A stretch of DNA of 64,000 nucleotides from Jaapia argillacea MUCL 33604 (GCA_000697665.1 KL197716.1:852202-916201); one strand, 5' to 3'. Positions 1 to 12,800 are shown, counted from the first letter of the stretch. Notes: generated by a model not told the origin, from the sequence alone. A program made the numbers and translations.

Positions 1-1315
1 GCTGCCAACGCCTCTGTCTCTGTCCTTCGTTCCGCCGCTCGAAATCCTGTAGCGGATGGACGCCTTTATCGGTATCTGTTTCGAATCATCGGCGCTATGA
101 CCTTCGGCGACCATCCCATATCCGCCGCCTTCCTCACTTCCGATGCCCACACCGCTATGACCGAAGCCTTTCTTCTGCTCACCAAGCAGATGGATACTAG
201 CGAGTTTTCCGATAATTCGGGTGTTGGGGAAGCGGTCACCACATACTTCCGGTATCTCTCGGATTTCCATCCACTCTATACTGGTCATTAATGGGCTATC
301 GACGTGGTCGATGCAGGTCTCCTCGTCGCGATAGGCCAATGTAGCTCCATTTTCTCCAAGTTAGAAGCAGAAAATTTGAATAGGGCTCTCTCTGTCATCC
401 GCGAACCATTGGAACAGTACCTGGTCTATCCTGCCGTCATCCGAGCTGCTCAGAGCTCGATGCGCGAAATCCACTCCTTGGGTTTGCACGATAAGTTGAC
501 GGAGAGCCCCGTAAAGGATGTATGGCGCGAATTTGAAGAACTGCTGTTGGAGCGGGCGAAACTACTTGAATACTACGACTCGGATACGGAGACGAAAGTG
601 GAGGTTGAGCAATTCATTTGCGATAACGCCAAGGTTTGACTACTCTCGTGCTCTTTCGTCGCGTTTGCTTACACTCCTTGAAGTGTCGGGGATGTGGGCC
701 GAAAACTACGGTTATGCGATGTGCTGGGTGTCAGCGTGTATTACTGCTCCAAGGAGTGTCAAAAAGTTGCGTGGAAGCAGGGGAATCATCGAAGTGTCTG
801 TAACCTTTGGCAAGATGACCCCACACGTAAGATCTCCTCTCTATATTCTCAACCGTCCCCTCCACCTCCGTTCAGGTCTAAGGTCAAGCAAAGCAGTCAA
901 AAACCTTGGCTTTACTCGGGAGGTTCAAACATTCATCTTCCGCCTAGCCGAGGAAGATCTCCGTCGCCAATCGGCCGAACTTCTCGCCCAAAACCAAGGG
1001 AAATACCCAGGTCAACCCCTCTCCTCCATGATGGCCGTCGTCAACTATGCCGTCTCCCCACCCAAGATTCTCTTGCTACCGATTGCAGAACTTGCCGGGG
1101 CTTTTCCGAATCCTTCACAGGATATCAGTGATATCCACGACTTGGGCGCGAAAGCGGCCCTCGTGGACCAGGAAAATGAGACACTTGTCCGTATCGGTAT
1201 ACGATGCGGAAATCAAGTGGTAACCTTGGCCTCCAGAACATATGTTTGGTTCTCAGAACTGAGGCGTGCGGCTTTGGATGGTAGAGATGAGACCGTTGAT
1301 AAACGGCACTCTTGA
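1..1315 (+). pseudogene. MYND-finger gene, 3' part, disrupted
   Basis: The frame is open from base 1, so the 5' part lies outside the window. It matches the C-terminal half of the MYND paralogues at 52-63 kb: a helical region, a MYND finger (KCRGCG, then YYCSKECQ and WKQGNHRSVC), and a C-terminal domain in the last exon (about 878-1315). Probable introns are 634-679 and 829-877. Two lesions are visible. An in-frame TAA lies at 289-291, between YTGH and the segment starting WAIDVVDAGLL. Inside the finger, around 735-740, the frame of CAGCQ and that of VYYCSK differ, consistent with loss of two bases. It runs in the same direction as the distant array. This looks like a host pseudogene rather than a spliced gene, because no reasonable intron removes either lesion. 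The finger's ligand and target are unknown. Confidence 0.75.
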
Positions 1316-1645
1316 CTGGAATTCTGTTGAAGTACTTGCTGGTCTCTCACTGGTGTTGAGGTCGAGGTCGAGGTCGGAAACAGCGTGGGATGGAGTACAT
1401 AGTATCGACCTGCCACGGTTATCCGTTGGCAACGCTCGTGCGTTGCCGCACGAGCGCCTTCTGGCAAGTTCATCAACCATGTTATAACCATGTTTCATAT
1501 TGAGCTCGGTACGCATGGAATTCACCCATACATCATTGTGGCTGTCTCCGATGCCGCTCCTTGATGATGGGAAAGATGTGTTTTACAACATTGTCTAGGA
1601 CTACAACTATCCTCGAAAGAAGTGACCCATAGTACTGTTCGGTGA

Positions 1646-2961
1646 TCAATCCAGTCCAGGCGTGCCAGGTCCAGATGAAGGTGCTGGCGATAACACTCGC
1701 CTGGCAGGTGGTGCACCACCACCAGGGGCAGGCATCCCCAATAACGACGAAAACATATCTCCGAAAGGATTCGCAGCTTGAGCCCGGGGCGGAGGAATGG
1801 CGAAGTACAGCGTAGCAATGTCTTGTAAAGCCTAAGGTGTACATTAGGTTAAGACCCGGAAATCAATGATCAGGAGAGGAACACTTACAGCTCTGACTTC
1901 TCTCTGCGCAAGCACTCCCCCTCTTGACTGATATGTCCCACAAAGTCTCACCCAAGACTCCCTCATAGTCTTATTCTTCTCCCCCTGCGCACGTTGACAT
2001 GCCCGAACAGCGAGTTGGGCAAAATTCAAGTTAGAGTCTGATGTAACAATGATTTCGTCTTCGGCAGCTGTCGATCCCGTGATGGGTATGGTAGTAGGTG
2101 TGCGGTGGAGGGACGGAAGAGATGAGGTGAACGAAGTAATAAATGTTCGTGCTGCGAGCACGTTGCCATTTTGTAGGTATCTGCGAGGGTATGGTTTAGG
2201 AGGTGAAGTGGGGGAAGCAGAGGGAACGTACGGTATCGTGCCTCGTAAGGCGAAGGTGCCAGGTTCACCACCTGCAGCGGACCACTCCACCATCATCTGT
2301 GCCAGTGTTCTTGCACTATCACGTTTGCCGGCCGCAAGGAGGTGTGGCTCAGCGGCTGCGAACGAGCCCTCTACAGGACGAGATTCACACACCAATTGGA
2401 TCAATTGAGAGCCATAAAGGCGCACCTTTGTATAGTAACTCTCCGACATAGTGATGTAAATCCGGATCTCCCGCAGGGCATGGTCCATGTTTCGCTGACC
2501 ATCTACCTCGAAGCCTCGAATCAGTTCCCAAAGAATGGAGTAAGACGATAGACACACGCAATAGCTTTGTCAACGGTAGTCTTTCGCCAGGCTCCAGAGG
2601 GACCAGTGAGAGCGATCAGCTGTGTCAACCTTCCTTGAAACGAAAGTCATCGGTTCAGCAGATTGCATCGACATCCAGCAATGTCAAACATACCCCTCGA
2701 CTCTTCTGTGACCTCTTCTCCCTTACTCTCATACACATCCAACAAGAATCCAGCCAGATCGGTTCCACTTCCCTGTTGACCAGCCTTCAGTAGCTCCCTT
2801 GCGCTTTGGAATAGAACATCGATCGCGGTGTCATATTGAGACGCTTTGGAGTATCGAGAAGCGAACGTCCGAGCTTTCTGGTGTGCTTCGTATGCCTGAC
2901 CAGATGCGATTAGGGGAAGAATCGCGTCCAAGGCACGCTGCGAGGATGGAGCTGGAGGCAT
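1646..2961 (-). CDS. GET4: Get4, guided-entry of tail-anchored proteins factor
   Basis: Get4 forms a cytosolic scaffold with Get5 that passes tail-anchored membrane proteins from Sgt2 to the Get3 ATPase for insertion into the ER. Six exons give a protein of about 330 residues, the family's usual length. The family blocks are clear: YEAHQKARTFASRY and LKAGQQGSGTDLAGFLLDVY near the N terminus, then GPSGAW, GDPDLHHYVGELLYK, RYLQNGNVLAA and a Gly/Pro-rich tail with LLGMPAPGGG. Introns sit near 2640-2692, 2499-2552, 2349-2409, 2181-2231 and 1849-1905, all GT-AG. The start at 2961 (MPPAPSSQRAL) was chosen over the ATG at 3072 because conservation begins there. The next gene upstream, also on the minus strand, ends 136 bases away, so the promoter must be short. 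Confidence 0.9.
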
Positions 2962-3096
2962 CGCTGAGGTTGCGATCAGAGATTTCCGGGGCTGTGGATA
3001 GTTGTGGACTTCCAACCCTTCTTGGCTCCTCGTGCTCCTCGCGTCTCTCTTGTTCTCAACGGCCACCATCAAACGGGAAACGCTTCTTACTGCTGT

Positions 3097-3356
3097 TTAT
3101 TCTGCTGGAACGCTCGCTCTGACAATTTTACTTCTCCTTGTCATCTTGGGCGTGGCGTAGATCCGCCCTTCGTTTCTCAGGTCTTTGGAGCCACCACCAA
3201 AACTTCTGCCCAATTCCCAAGGATGGCTGAGCTTGTCTTCTTCTCCGTGTAAGAAGGTTAGGCCCGAGACGCTCTTCGACAGTCGCGCGACTTCGCATAC
3301 TTACTAGGTAGTCTGAAGTTAGACTTGTTACGCCGTCTCTCACGCACAGGATTCAT
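3097..3356 (-). CDS. Small basic protein, two exons, unknown function
   Basis: I do not recognise this protein. Exon 1 starts at 3356 (MNPVRERRRNKSNFRLP). A 62-nt intron (3243-3304) has a GTAAGT donor and a CTAAC branch site about 15 nt before the first downstream AG. Exon 2 continues in frame for 48 residues, including KLSHPWELGRSFGGGSKDL and ending RASVPAE. The product is about 65 residues, strongly basic at its N terminus, without a signal peptide or membrane segment. Support is the textbook intron that joins two open segments. No homology was tested, and further 5' exons cannot be excluded. Expression evidence or conservation in a related genome would decide it. Confidence 0.4.
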
Positions 3357-4076
3357 AGACGAGCAATGTTCTGTATATGGAGTCCGATGTCATCGGTTCT
3401 GCAGTTGGAGTATAGACTGTGCATCGTACTGTTGGACAGGCAGTGCCTTCTCTCATCATTTGATGCTCGAGGGTGAACACAGATTGTTCGTCTCCTTTGG
3501 CCTAGACTCTAATGCAAGAAGTCTGTCTTCCCTTCTTGGGTGTAATACCCCTGCTAAGCGGTCAGTTCTCTATCTCATCCTTGAGCTATCTCGGGCAACT
3601 GGGAGCTTCCAAGCCCTGAGTCATGTACCGAGCAAAATCATCTCAGGTATCCTCTGGATGGTTCTATCTCGGGGCCTTCTGCGACCGCAAGGTTCGTCTG
3701 TTTTCTAATCTCAGAGCAGTCTTGCGCGCATCGCGCTGTCTATCCCTCCGAGTTGGGGTTTGTGCGCTCGCTGTCACTCCCTTGTCATCTCAGAGAAGTT
3801 CAGACTTTGATCCCCGTCCAGGTCCTTCATATCGTTTGGACTTGGCATCCTTTGGACACTGCGATCGTCCAATGAGATCCTGCCGGAATTTATTCCCCCC
3901 TGATAGCACCACTCACTTGACCCTCTCCATCGCTGTGGTAACCCTCATTTGAATTGGGGAATATCTGAGCCCTCAGCTTCATCGCAGATCCACCTGAGGC
4001 GCGCGACTTAGGGTATAAAGACCCATCGTATCCCTGTTGGAATCAACTCGCAGAGTTCCTAGAATCTTTCCCCAAC
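3357..4076. other. Intergenic, no gene supported
   Basis: This stretch between two divergent genes holds only short unrelated reading frames in both directions, with no recognisable motif and no good intron chain. The right end (about 3950-4076) should contain the DyP peroxidase promoter. Confidence 0.5.
4013..4019 (+). promoter_or_regulatory. TATA box of the DyP peroxidase gene
   Basis: TATAAAG lies 58 bases before the ATG at 4077, inside GGGTATAAAGACCC. The spacing leaves room for a short leader. Inference from sequence and position only. Confidence 0.5.
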
Positions 4077-5810
4077 ATGTCTCAGACCCCTCTACCGGCT
4101 CCTCCAACTCACCTTGATCTATCCAACATTCAAAGAGACATTCTGTATGTCTACTTCGTCTTGCCTTACCTTTGATTTCATTCCAACGCATCTGTTTCCA
4201 GCGGAGGTCTTCCCAAGAGGACAGAAACCTGTATCTTCTTCAAGATCTCAGATGATGTCGATGCCTTTCGCAAGCATCTCTTTCAGCTAATCCCTCATAT
4301 CACGACGGTCAGCCAAGTGCAGAAGGACCAAAATGCCATCAAAGAACACAGGAGGCAGAACCAACCAGGTCTTTTCCCGCTTGCTGGGCTGAACATTGCA
4401 TTCTCCCAGGCTGGCCTTGTAAAGGTAAACTCTTTGTTGCAATTTTTACCACTGGACCTTCTCTGACCTGAAATTTTTGTGTCGATAGTTGGGAGTCACC
4501 GACGATATTAAGGACTCAGCATTTACCGCTGGCCAATTGGCCGATGCTCCCAACCTACAAGATGTCCCCATATCCTGGGACCTTGCCTTTAAGAGAGTAA
4601 TTCACGGCGTGATTCTGGTTACTGGCGATTCCCACGAGTCGGTTGATAAGATTATCCAGCATGTCGAAGCATTGTTTGGGGTTCATCTTCCTCATGCCAC
4701 CATTCTGGAGGTCCTCAGAATCAGAGGTGACGTCCGACCTGGTGCCGAGAAGGGTCACGAGCAGTGTGTTATTTGAACCCTCTTTATCCACCTGTCGTTT
4801 CTAATCACGCCACTTCAGCTTCGGGTTTAACGACGGAATCTCTCAGCCTGGTGTTCAAGGGTTTGATAAGCAATTGAACCCAGGCCAAGTTGCCGTCAAA
4901 CCAGGTGTAATACTGGTCGGCGAGGACGGCGACTCGGTCACTGGTCGGCCAACGTGGGCCAAGGATGGTAGTTTCTTGGTCTTCAGACGTTTGGCCCAGT
5001 TGGTCCCAGAGTTCAACCAGTTCTTGGCTGACAATCCCATCGTTCTCCCGGGATTGTCCCCAGAGCAAGGTAGCGAACTCCTGGGCGCAAGATTGGTAGG
5101 GAGATGGAAGAGTGGTGAGTGCGATCAGAACGTTCCGTCTATCGCTACCTTGATAGGCTAACCTCTCGCCCAACAGGTGCACCTGTCGACATCACCCCTC
5201 TGCAAGATGATCCCGCCTTGGGGAATGACCCCACTCGCAACAACAACTTCAGCTATGCAGGGGAGCAGGACTCCGAAACCAGATGTCCCTTCGCTGCCCA
5301 TACTCGCAAGACCAATCCCCGTGACGATCTCGAGCAGTTGACTCCACCTACCAGCGTGGACCCTTTCAGAATCATCCGTCGGGCGATTCCATACGGTCCT
5401 GAACTCTCGAAGGGAGAAATAGCAGAAAAGAAGACGATCCATGATCGAGGATTACTCTTTATATGCTATCAGAGCAACATCGAAAACGGTTTCCAGTTCA
5501 TCCAAAAGAGTAGATCTTCCTCTTTATCGATCCATTTTCCTTGGCCTCACACCTCACTATAGATTGGGCGAACAACCCTGCGTTCCCTCCACCACCGCCA
5601 AATCCCCCCAAAGCAATTCAGCCAGGGTTCGATCCGATAATCGGTCAGGCTGCGGGCGCAGCTGCTCGCACCATGAGCGGCGACCAACCAGGATCCCAAG
5701 CTTCGCAGCTGAGCCTACCAATCGAGTTCGTTATCTCGAGGGGTGGGGAGTACTTCTTCACTCCTTCCATTTCTGCCTTGAGAAACACCCTCGCTCGACA
5801 CGCTCGTTAG
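4077..5810 (+). CDS. DyP-type (dye-decolorizing) heme peroxidase
   Basis: It oxidises dyes, phenolics and non-phenolic lignin models with hydrogen peroxide. Six exons join cleanly into a protein of about 480 residues, typical of fungal DyPs. The N terminus reads MSQTPLPAPP, then NIQRDILGGLPKR. Exon 4 opens with HFGFNDGISQPGVQG, carrying the GxxDG motif whose Asp is the distal acid-base residue. RCPFAAHTRKTNPR contains the proximal heme-ligand His. The end is FVISRGGEYFFTPS followed by TLARHAR. Introns are near 4149-4201, 4426-4489, 4766-4818, 5114-5177 and 5511-5561, all GT-AG. There is no classical signal peptide at the chosen start, as in several fungal DyPs, so the location (secreted after processing, or intracellular) is open. 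A TATA box lies 58 bases upstream. Confidence 0.92.
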
Positions 5811-6239
5811 ACGTCCCGTTTTCCCTAAACTTGCGATGGAGATTTCTTAGCGAACTTGTACTTACAGCGACTGGTATCGAGACGAATTCAAAAGATGGGT
5901 GTTGATCGACAGGCTGTACAAATATATTATTCTTTCAGCTTCGTGTGTCTGAAAACCGGTACTATTCGTGATGAAGGAGATGGAGCATTTTAGGTACATA
6001 CAACATAATAATGGCGTGGCGGGTATGTACAAGGTCCTCTAGGATATATACTATAGGACGTGATAAGCTCGTGAGTGACGTTTGGTCGTGCGGTCGTGAT
6101 GATATACGCAAAGGAGGGTAATGAATGAACAAAGCAGAGAGACGAAATCAAGAAACCAAGAAAATGGAGAGAAAAACAGTCAGAAAAGTCCGCACCAAAC
6201 CAAAGCCCAAATGAATGCAACAACGAAGGATGGCGAAGA
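5811..6239. other. Convergent 3' flanks
   Basis: The space between the 3' ends of the DyP gene (+) and the membrane-protein gene (-) is AT-richer than the coding DNA. It holds no gene I can support and is presumably both 3' untranslated regions. Confidence 0.5.
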
Positions 6240-9200
6240 TCATGATGCGTGATCCATATTGTCGCCACCAGAATTCAGCGTACTACTACTCGTTTGCAAG
6301 GCCCTGAAATGGCTCGGAGGTCCCCAACATCTCCTCCCACTACCATCCTCAGTCCAAGCATCAGGTGGCCAGTCGCTCTCCAAGCCGCTCGTCCAAGGTA
6401 CCGTGGGGAAATGCATAACTGTTCCAGTAAGCGGATCAGTGATGGTCGTGTGTGTGGTTGCGCTAGAATTTGTGGCAGCAGTGCCGGTCGTGGCGAATGA
6501 AGTCATTGTGCCGGCCGCTGTCCCATAAGGAGTGGTAGGTCGAGTTCCTAGTGAATGAGGAAAAGGTCCTGGCCCAGTCGCAGACAAGCTGGGTCGACCA
6601 TAGACAGCAGGAGGGGATGTGATGCTGGGATCACTTCGGAAATGTCTGAGGTCTGATGAAATGGATCCCGAATGAGCAAGGGAGTTGATGCCACTACTAG
6701 CCGTCCGAGTATGTGAATGTCCAGAAGGTCTGGACGAATTGGAACCATACACATGTCTCGACGATGCAGCTGCAGAGCCAGACGCACGACCTGACAGTGG
6801 ACTGAGATGTGAACGCATCGAATGTAACGAGCCTTGTTCAGAGATGGTCAATTCGTGAGGGTGAACCACAGTCGGCTGGTTGAGAGTGGCACATAAATTA
6901 GTATACATCACGCCGAAAGAGCCATCGATAGAAAAAAGAATCACTCACTCTTCCAAAAGTCAGCCGACGTTCTTCACCTGTCGCACCCGAGCTGGTCAAT
7001 GACCTCCAACTCGACCCGGCAGTGGGAGGGTCCTGTTCTAGCACATCGATGGTAATCCCAAGGGGACTATCAGCGGTATCCATCGAAGCCGTCGGAGACG
7101 GTGATGCAGCACCAGACCAAGGATTATGCAACATCACCAAACCGGGTGGGAATGGTACCTCTCTTCTATCTTTAGCGGAAGCCGACATGAAAGGCGAGGC
7201 AGCTGTTGGGGCGGGAAGGTCCAAGATATCTGTGACGCCAGGAGGGAGAGAGCTGCCAAGAAGGTCGGATTGGGGAAGGGAGGGATAATGAACAGACCCT
7301 CGACCGCGATGATAACTCTGTCGATTCCCGCCACCATTCCCTCCATTAGGATCGTCATGCTGGTACGGTGGTGGGTCGCTCGAAGGCAAACTATGCTGAC
7401 TGGCTCCAACCAAACTCTGTCGGTAACCAGCCATACTCCTCCGATTATTGTTATTCGAACCATCTCCATGACCATGCCTCGAATCCGAACCTCCAGTGTA
7501 GGGCGTGGAAGGTCTCGAGTTCGCAGAATGATAGACAGTGCTACCACTCTTGGCGCTGACACTCGAAATGGGTCTCTCCCCTCCTCCTACCCAACTTCCT
7601 CTAGGAGCAGCAGAAGCGGATAACCCAGATCTAGGTCTCATCCCCATCTCGGCTTGTAATAGCGCCCGACCCGTATCCAGCTCAGTATCCGTCAAAGTCC
7701 TTGTCACCAAAAGACCAGAATGGGGTCTTGATCTTGACCTCGAACGACTCCCGTCCCCTCTACCTCCTCCCCTCCTCTCCCCCCTTCCAACAGCAGCAGC
7801 AGTGCCAGATCCACCGGAAGACCTGGAATCCCGATGACTATCTCCAAACGAAGCCAACGGAGACCCAACCCGACTAAACCAACTCAACCGGCTCAACCTC
7901 CCCAGCCCTCCCAACCCCAACCCACCCCAGCTACCCGGCGAACCCCCACCACCACTAGCCAATTCGTTCCCACCCTCCCCAGGACCTCTCTCAGGACTCT
8001 GAGGCCCTGACCGAGGAGGCAATTCACTAACCCGAACATGCCTAGCAGTCAACAGCTGCGCTCTCTCATCAGCCTCACCTTGCCCATCACTGTACGGATA
8101 ACTACCAGCCGTATCCATTGACTTGACCGTCCGAGACGAACCTCGTCGCATGTTCATGGCTAGGCGACCTAAGCCGTCGGGATCTAGAGGGCGAGGTGGT
8201 AAGAGTGGTGAGTCATCTGTATGACCTTGACCACTTGGTCCAGCACCAGCGGTAGTGAGGTCTCCAGGTTTTTCGTCGTCCTCCTCGTCGTAATATTCAG
8301 CATCACGGGCACCTCCTCCTCCTCCTCCTCGGTCAATTCTCTCCTGTTCCTGAGGAGACAAAATCCTTCCCCTCATGGGTCCAGCAGCCGCAGCACCACC
8401 CGCACCAGATCCGAACTCCCCTCTCCCACTCCCACTCCCGCTCCCACCAGATCCACCACCACCACCACCGCCACCAAGGCTAGCCCCAACACTAGGCCTA
8501 GAATTCGTACTATTACTCGGGGTATAATCGTCTGAGTTTCCCCAATATGCATCACCGCTAACAGGGTCCAGGAAAAATACGCTCCTCCTCTGTACCCCCT
8601 CCTCTTCAATCACGCCATGCTCTAATCGCTGTTGCTCACGTAGAGCAGCTCGTTCCCTAGCAGCAGCAGGCGCTCCAGGTCGACTAACCAACCTCACGTT
8701 CGGAGCCAATTCCATTTCTGCTAACAAGGGATCCATATCGTGCTCGGACAAAGGTATACCGGTGTTTGGATTATATCGGATCGGGGCTCGGCCTTGAGGG
8801 TACGTTTGTGATTCGGAAGGGCGGAGGAAGGGGGAACCTTCGTCCCCACTATCTCTCGGTGAGAACTCACCGTCCTCACGCTCTTGCTCTCCCGCTCCAG
8901 CGACAACACCAACGGCCATTAAATCGCGAGATCGAGATCGTTCACGCATGATGGGAGGGTTAGCACTGGGTGGCGAAGCTCCTGGGGGGGTAACGATTTC
9001 CCATCCTGTCCAGATGGGAGTTGAGTGTGCGGAGGCGGCGCGACGACGGGTGTGCCATCGGAAACAAAGGAGGAGAGCAAGGAGGAGGAGGAGGGCTCCA
9101 AATATTGAGCCTACTATTGCGCCTATCAAGGCACGGGGGAGAGGGTGAGAGGTTGCGGCAGCTGCGGTTGCTGAGGATGAAGGTGATGTTGTGGAGGTGG

Positions 9201-9845
9201 AAGAGGGGTTGGACAAGGAGGATGAGGAGGTTGAAGATGAGGTTGTCGCAGTGGAAGAAGTAGGTATCGCTGTCGTCGATGTGGTATTGGGTGTCGCGGA
9301 GGTTGTAGGTGGTGACGTTGTAGTCGTAAGTGTAGGTGTCGCAGTCGAAGCTGGAGAGGTAAGGCCTCCATACGTCCATACTCCATCTGTACCAAGTGGG
9401 ATCTAGAGTGATGGAGTCATTAGTACGTGTATGCCGTAAGGCTTTGGCGATAGCGCGAAAGAAAAGGGATTGTTGGGTGGGGAGGCAGGGAGGGGGTCAC
9501 AAGTGGTTGGAAGATGCGCAGGAAAAAGATCGTTGGGTTGAAAGGACATCCACTTGTCCTCGATGGAAAGCATAGGTCCATTGCCTGAGGGTGGCTCGCG
9601 GCGATCTTGGTGGTGGCTTCTCCAACATCGCAGCCTCCCCATCCATGGGTGTGACTCTACCCAGCTCTCCCCAACAAGTCCGAAGCAGTCTAAACGGATG
9701 AAGAACTCACACTAGGTCCGTAGTACGTCAAGGGTAAAGTCAGGAGTGTGGTAGACGTGGAGACAGTGCTCCCCTCGGCATTGGTGATGAAGGACGTAGA
9801 GTACGTCAACCAAGATGGCAAGGCTTGCGTAGGCGCAGAGGCCAT
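6240..9845 (-). CDS. Single-pass Ser/Thr-rich membrane protein, sensor-like
   Basis: Three exons encode about 1,080 residues. The N-terminal part (MASAPTQALPSWLTYST, then LTLPLTYYGP) continues in exon 2 with GTDGVWTYGG and a long Ser/Thr/Pro tract suited to O-glycosylation. One hydrophobic helix follows (ALIGAIVGSIFGALLLLLAL) and then an arginine-rich stop-transfer segment (RWHTRRRA). The remainder is a long, low-complexity, probably disordered cytosolic tail rich in Ser, Gly, Pro and Arg. The architecture resembles Mid2/Wsc-type wall-stress sensors, but there is no obvious signal peptide and no named domain. Introns are 9403-9710 and about 6885-6945. The first, 308 nt, is unusually long for this locus and could hide another exon. 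Start at 9845 chosen because the frame opens there. Function is inferred from architecture alone. Confidence 0.7.
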
Positions 9846-12800
9846 AGTCTATGTTTTGCAGATCAGCCTTGGCAAAGAACGGTAAGTTTCTGAAGGTCAA
9901 GATAAGCTCATTAGTCGGTTCAAGTTGGTAAAATTTGGGTAAAGGAGTGGGCGGCGTACAATGTGTCAGTACGCAATTTCTGCGAGGGATATCGTGAGGA
10001 GATTTATCGTTTGCTAGTCGTTAGGATGAGGGCGGATATAGGGATTATGGGGTATGTTTTTTGGGCGGAGAAGGGTAACGCGAGGAGTGGTGGCTTTCGG
10101 TTTCAAGTTCAACTTTGCAACGCGAGCATGCACGTGACTCCGATTGCCTTTTGTGGATAACTTTGTCTTTGTTCCTGTGGCGTCGCTGGTCTCGCTCCCG
10201 CCTCCATCTTTGCCGCCCCTGTAACACTTAGCCCCTCCTTACCATAAGTAACTTATGATGCAGGAAAGGTCACCCCAATCGCCTCGTCGAAGATTTTGCC
10301 TTTCCCCCCAATCGTCAAGCATCCCCCTCAAATCCCAACCAGTCGATCCCCTAAACGTCAAGGGCAGTGGGCGCAGCCCAAATCATAATTTAAATATGAC
10401 CGACATGATGGAAAGTCAGATGGGCGCGAACTCTCTTGATCCAATGACCACAAAAATGAAGCATGGTCCGGACTCCGAGTCGAAGATGTGGAACTGCCTC
10501 TCCCTCCTTATCCTCCTTAAGCCGCATGAGGAAGGGAGATCAGTGGTGCTAGCATCGGTGAGGCGCCGACACCGCCGAATCTCTTAGACATGAGTGGTAC
10601 AGCCTACAGGTGTCCGGGTTTCTCCCCATGCTGAGACTAGGTTTCCACTGGGCAAACTATGACCGGGTCATCATGTTTCCTTGGTCCGAGTGACCCATCA
10701 TACCAACCTTCCTTTGTTCAAGCATCACGCAAAGTCAAGCATTGGCTCGTAAAAAACGTCCGGGGGAGGGGTCGTGAGACTGCAGAAGCATTCCGAGGAT
10801 TTTGGCGAACTGGAAGTTCGGTGGCAAACCTTGATGGATCGTGGATCCTCGTCCGCTACGACATCAACGCGATTGTATTCGTTCGAGGTGACAATGGGGA
10901 AGGGGATCAGATCATTTGGGGGGTCCGACATTTCAGGTTATAATCCTCCGAGGAGTTGATCCAAGTCGGGACCACCGAGCAGATGGGGTCAAGAAAGTGC
11001 TCGTTGATAAGCGATCCTGAATGAGGGGGCGAGGGGAAGGAGAGTAATGAATTGAAGGGATAAAGTCTCAATGGTCACAGATAATACTGGTTGCGGAGTG
11101 AGAATCAGTGGTCCACAACCATCCACAAAATGAATCTGATGGGTGAAGCCAGGGTCATCACTGGTCATCGAGGTAAGCACGTCACGCGACGGGGCCGTAG
11201 ACTGTTTCTCGAAGTTCTTCGAATGTTAGTCGACAGCGGTAACAGAAGCCATCGCCACAAAATTAAGCATCAGCCCCCCTTTGTCGGATTCGCATCCTGT
11301 ATCAGGACGTAACGGCGGAGACAATTGTGACTTGTCTCGAGGCACCAGCGCGGAAATCCCAGGAGTATGAATGGTTGTAAAAGCATGAATGAGAGAGGTA
11401 CAAGAGATATGAGAAGCCGATGTCGCCAATGTTTGGCCAAGAGACTCCGCCATGTAGAGCCCAATCAGGGCTCTAGAAACAAACTCGTCGCCCAGGACTT
11501 GGATGGGCGCCATGGGGGAGGGTTCCTCAGCACGAACCCGGGTGCATGGCGCCAAGTCGGGTTCAATCGATGAAAGTCGTGGCATCATAGCATGACCTCT
11601 TTCATCTGAAACGATTTCGACAGTGGCGTCACGGTGGGAGCGAAATGAATGCGAACGTACAAACTGACATGCCAACCAGGTCGGAGTGGGTCAGGTGCCC
11701 ACCGAACATCCGGTGCAACGGCGAGGCCTCAAGCTTCGAGCTGTGAATCGCGATGCGCTCCCATCGGCGGGAGGTCGTCGTCGTTCTGTTGGAACCGCTG
11801 GGGGGGAACCGAGATGGCTTATTATTCTCGAAAAGTATAAAATGGTTGAGGGAATATGAAATGGTCGAGCCAGAGTACGGGTGCGGTGGTGATCGAGGAT
11901 TTGTGGGCGACAGCAGCCTGAGACGACAGAGGCAAGCCGATTTTCGGGGATATAACTATGTGTTTTGGTCTCGTGAGGATGGAGAACTGATTGAGAAGTA
12001 GCATGAAGCGGCTTGTTAGTCATCCGCTCGGGCTCCAAGTCCCTACTTATACCTCAGCGGCTCAGTCTCCCAAGGATACGCACCCCTTTGTCTCCGTAAT
12101 GGAATATTGAACGAAGCCGCAGCGAGCATTCAGATCACAATAGTTTAGGGCAGTAAAGTTTTGAATGTACGTATACGATTGGGTTGAAGCTTGGTTGAAG
12201 CATTGGGTAATGGTGACCTCGGTGATACTTACAGTATCGACTGCCGGAAGCTCGTTACCACGCGAGCCTCCCGGAATCGTTTCTGATTGGCTGGGTTCAA
12301 TCCTCCACAGGCGCCGAATTTTCACCATCGGATGTTCGCCATCCTGTGAAGAGTTCTCGAGTATTATTGCAGCCCAAGTACCTGCACATTAAACAAGCTA
12401 CTGTTCCCCAGGGAATATCGAAATCCCCGACTTGCATCGGTGCCTAATTGCCCCAGTCTTCGTGTCGCTCGCTTACGACCCTTTTCCTTCTCCCAAGAAT
12501 ATTTAACAGGGGTTGCGGTGCTGGCGCAATGAAATCAATGTGAAATACAGGGCGTCATGACAGTCATAGTGCCGAGTGAGCGATACCTGCATCATCCCCA
12601 CAAGACATTTCGTTGACCTTTCCCTCTCATGCACTCGCAGAAATGATTCAAGAACGAAGATGCAATCGTCGTTTCAACTCGCCCCCTTCGGCATTCCCAG
12701 ATTCAATTGACAGATTCAATCAAATAGTGCTCACAAATGGCTCCGAAGAAGCACACATACAAGATTCTGAGATTCTCATCTCTCGGTGCCTGGTTCATTA

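Noticed and set aside
279-311. Intron removing the in-frame stop in the left-edge MYND gene
   Set aside because: It would be only 33 nt with a poor donor and would delete the conserved AGLL lead-in, so a nonsense codon is the simpler reading.
7022-9263. Long plus-strand frames opposite the membrane-protein gene
   Set aside because: They are shadows of the low-complexity Ser/Gly/Pro coding strand on the other side.
9403-9710. Extra exon inside the long first intron of the membrane-protein gene
   Set aside because: It would need a final intron of about 24 nt; the direct join already gives a smooth reading.
12280-12320. tRNA-like GGGTTCAATCC
   Set aside because: No A-box partner and no cloverleaf could be drawn.
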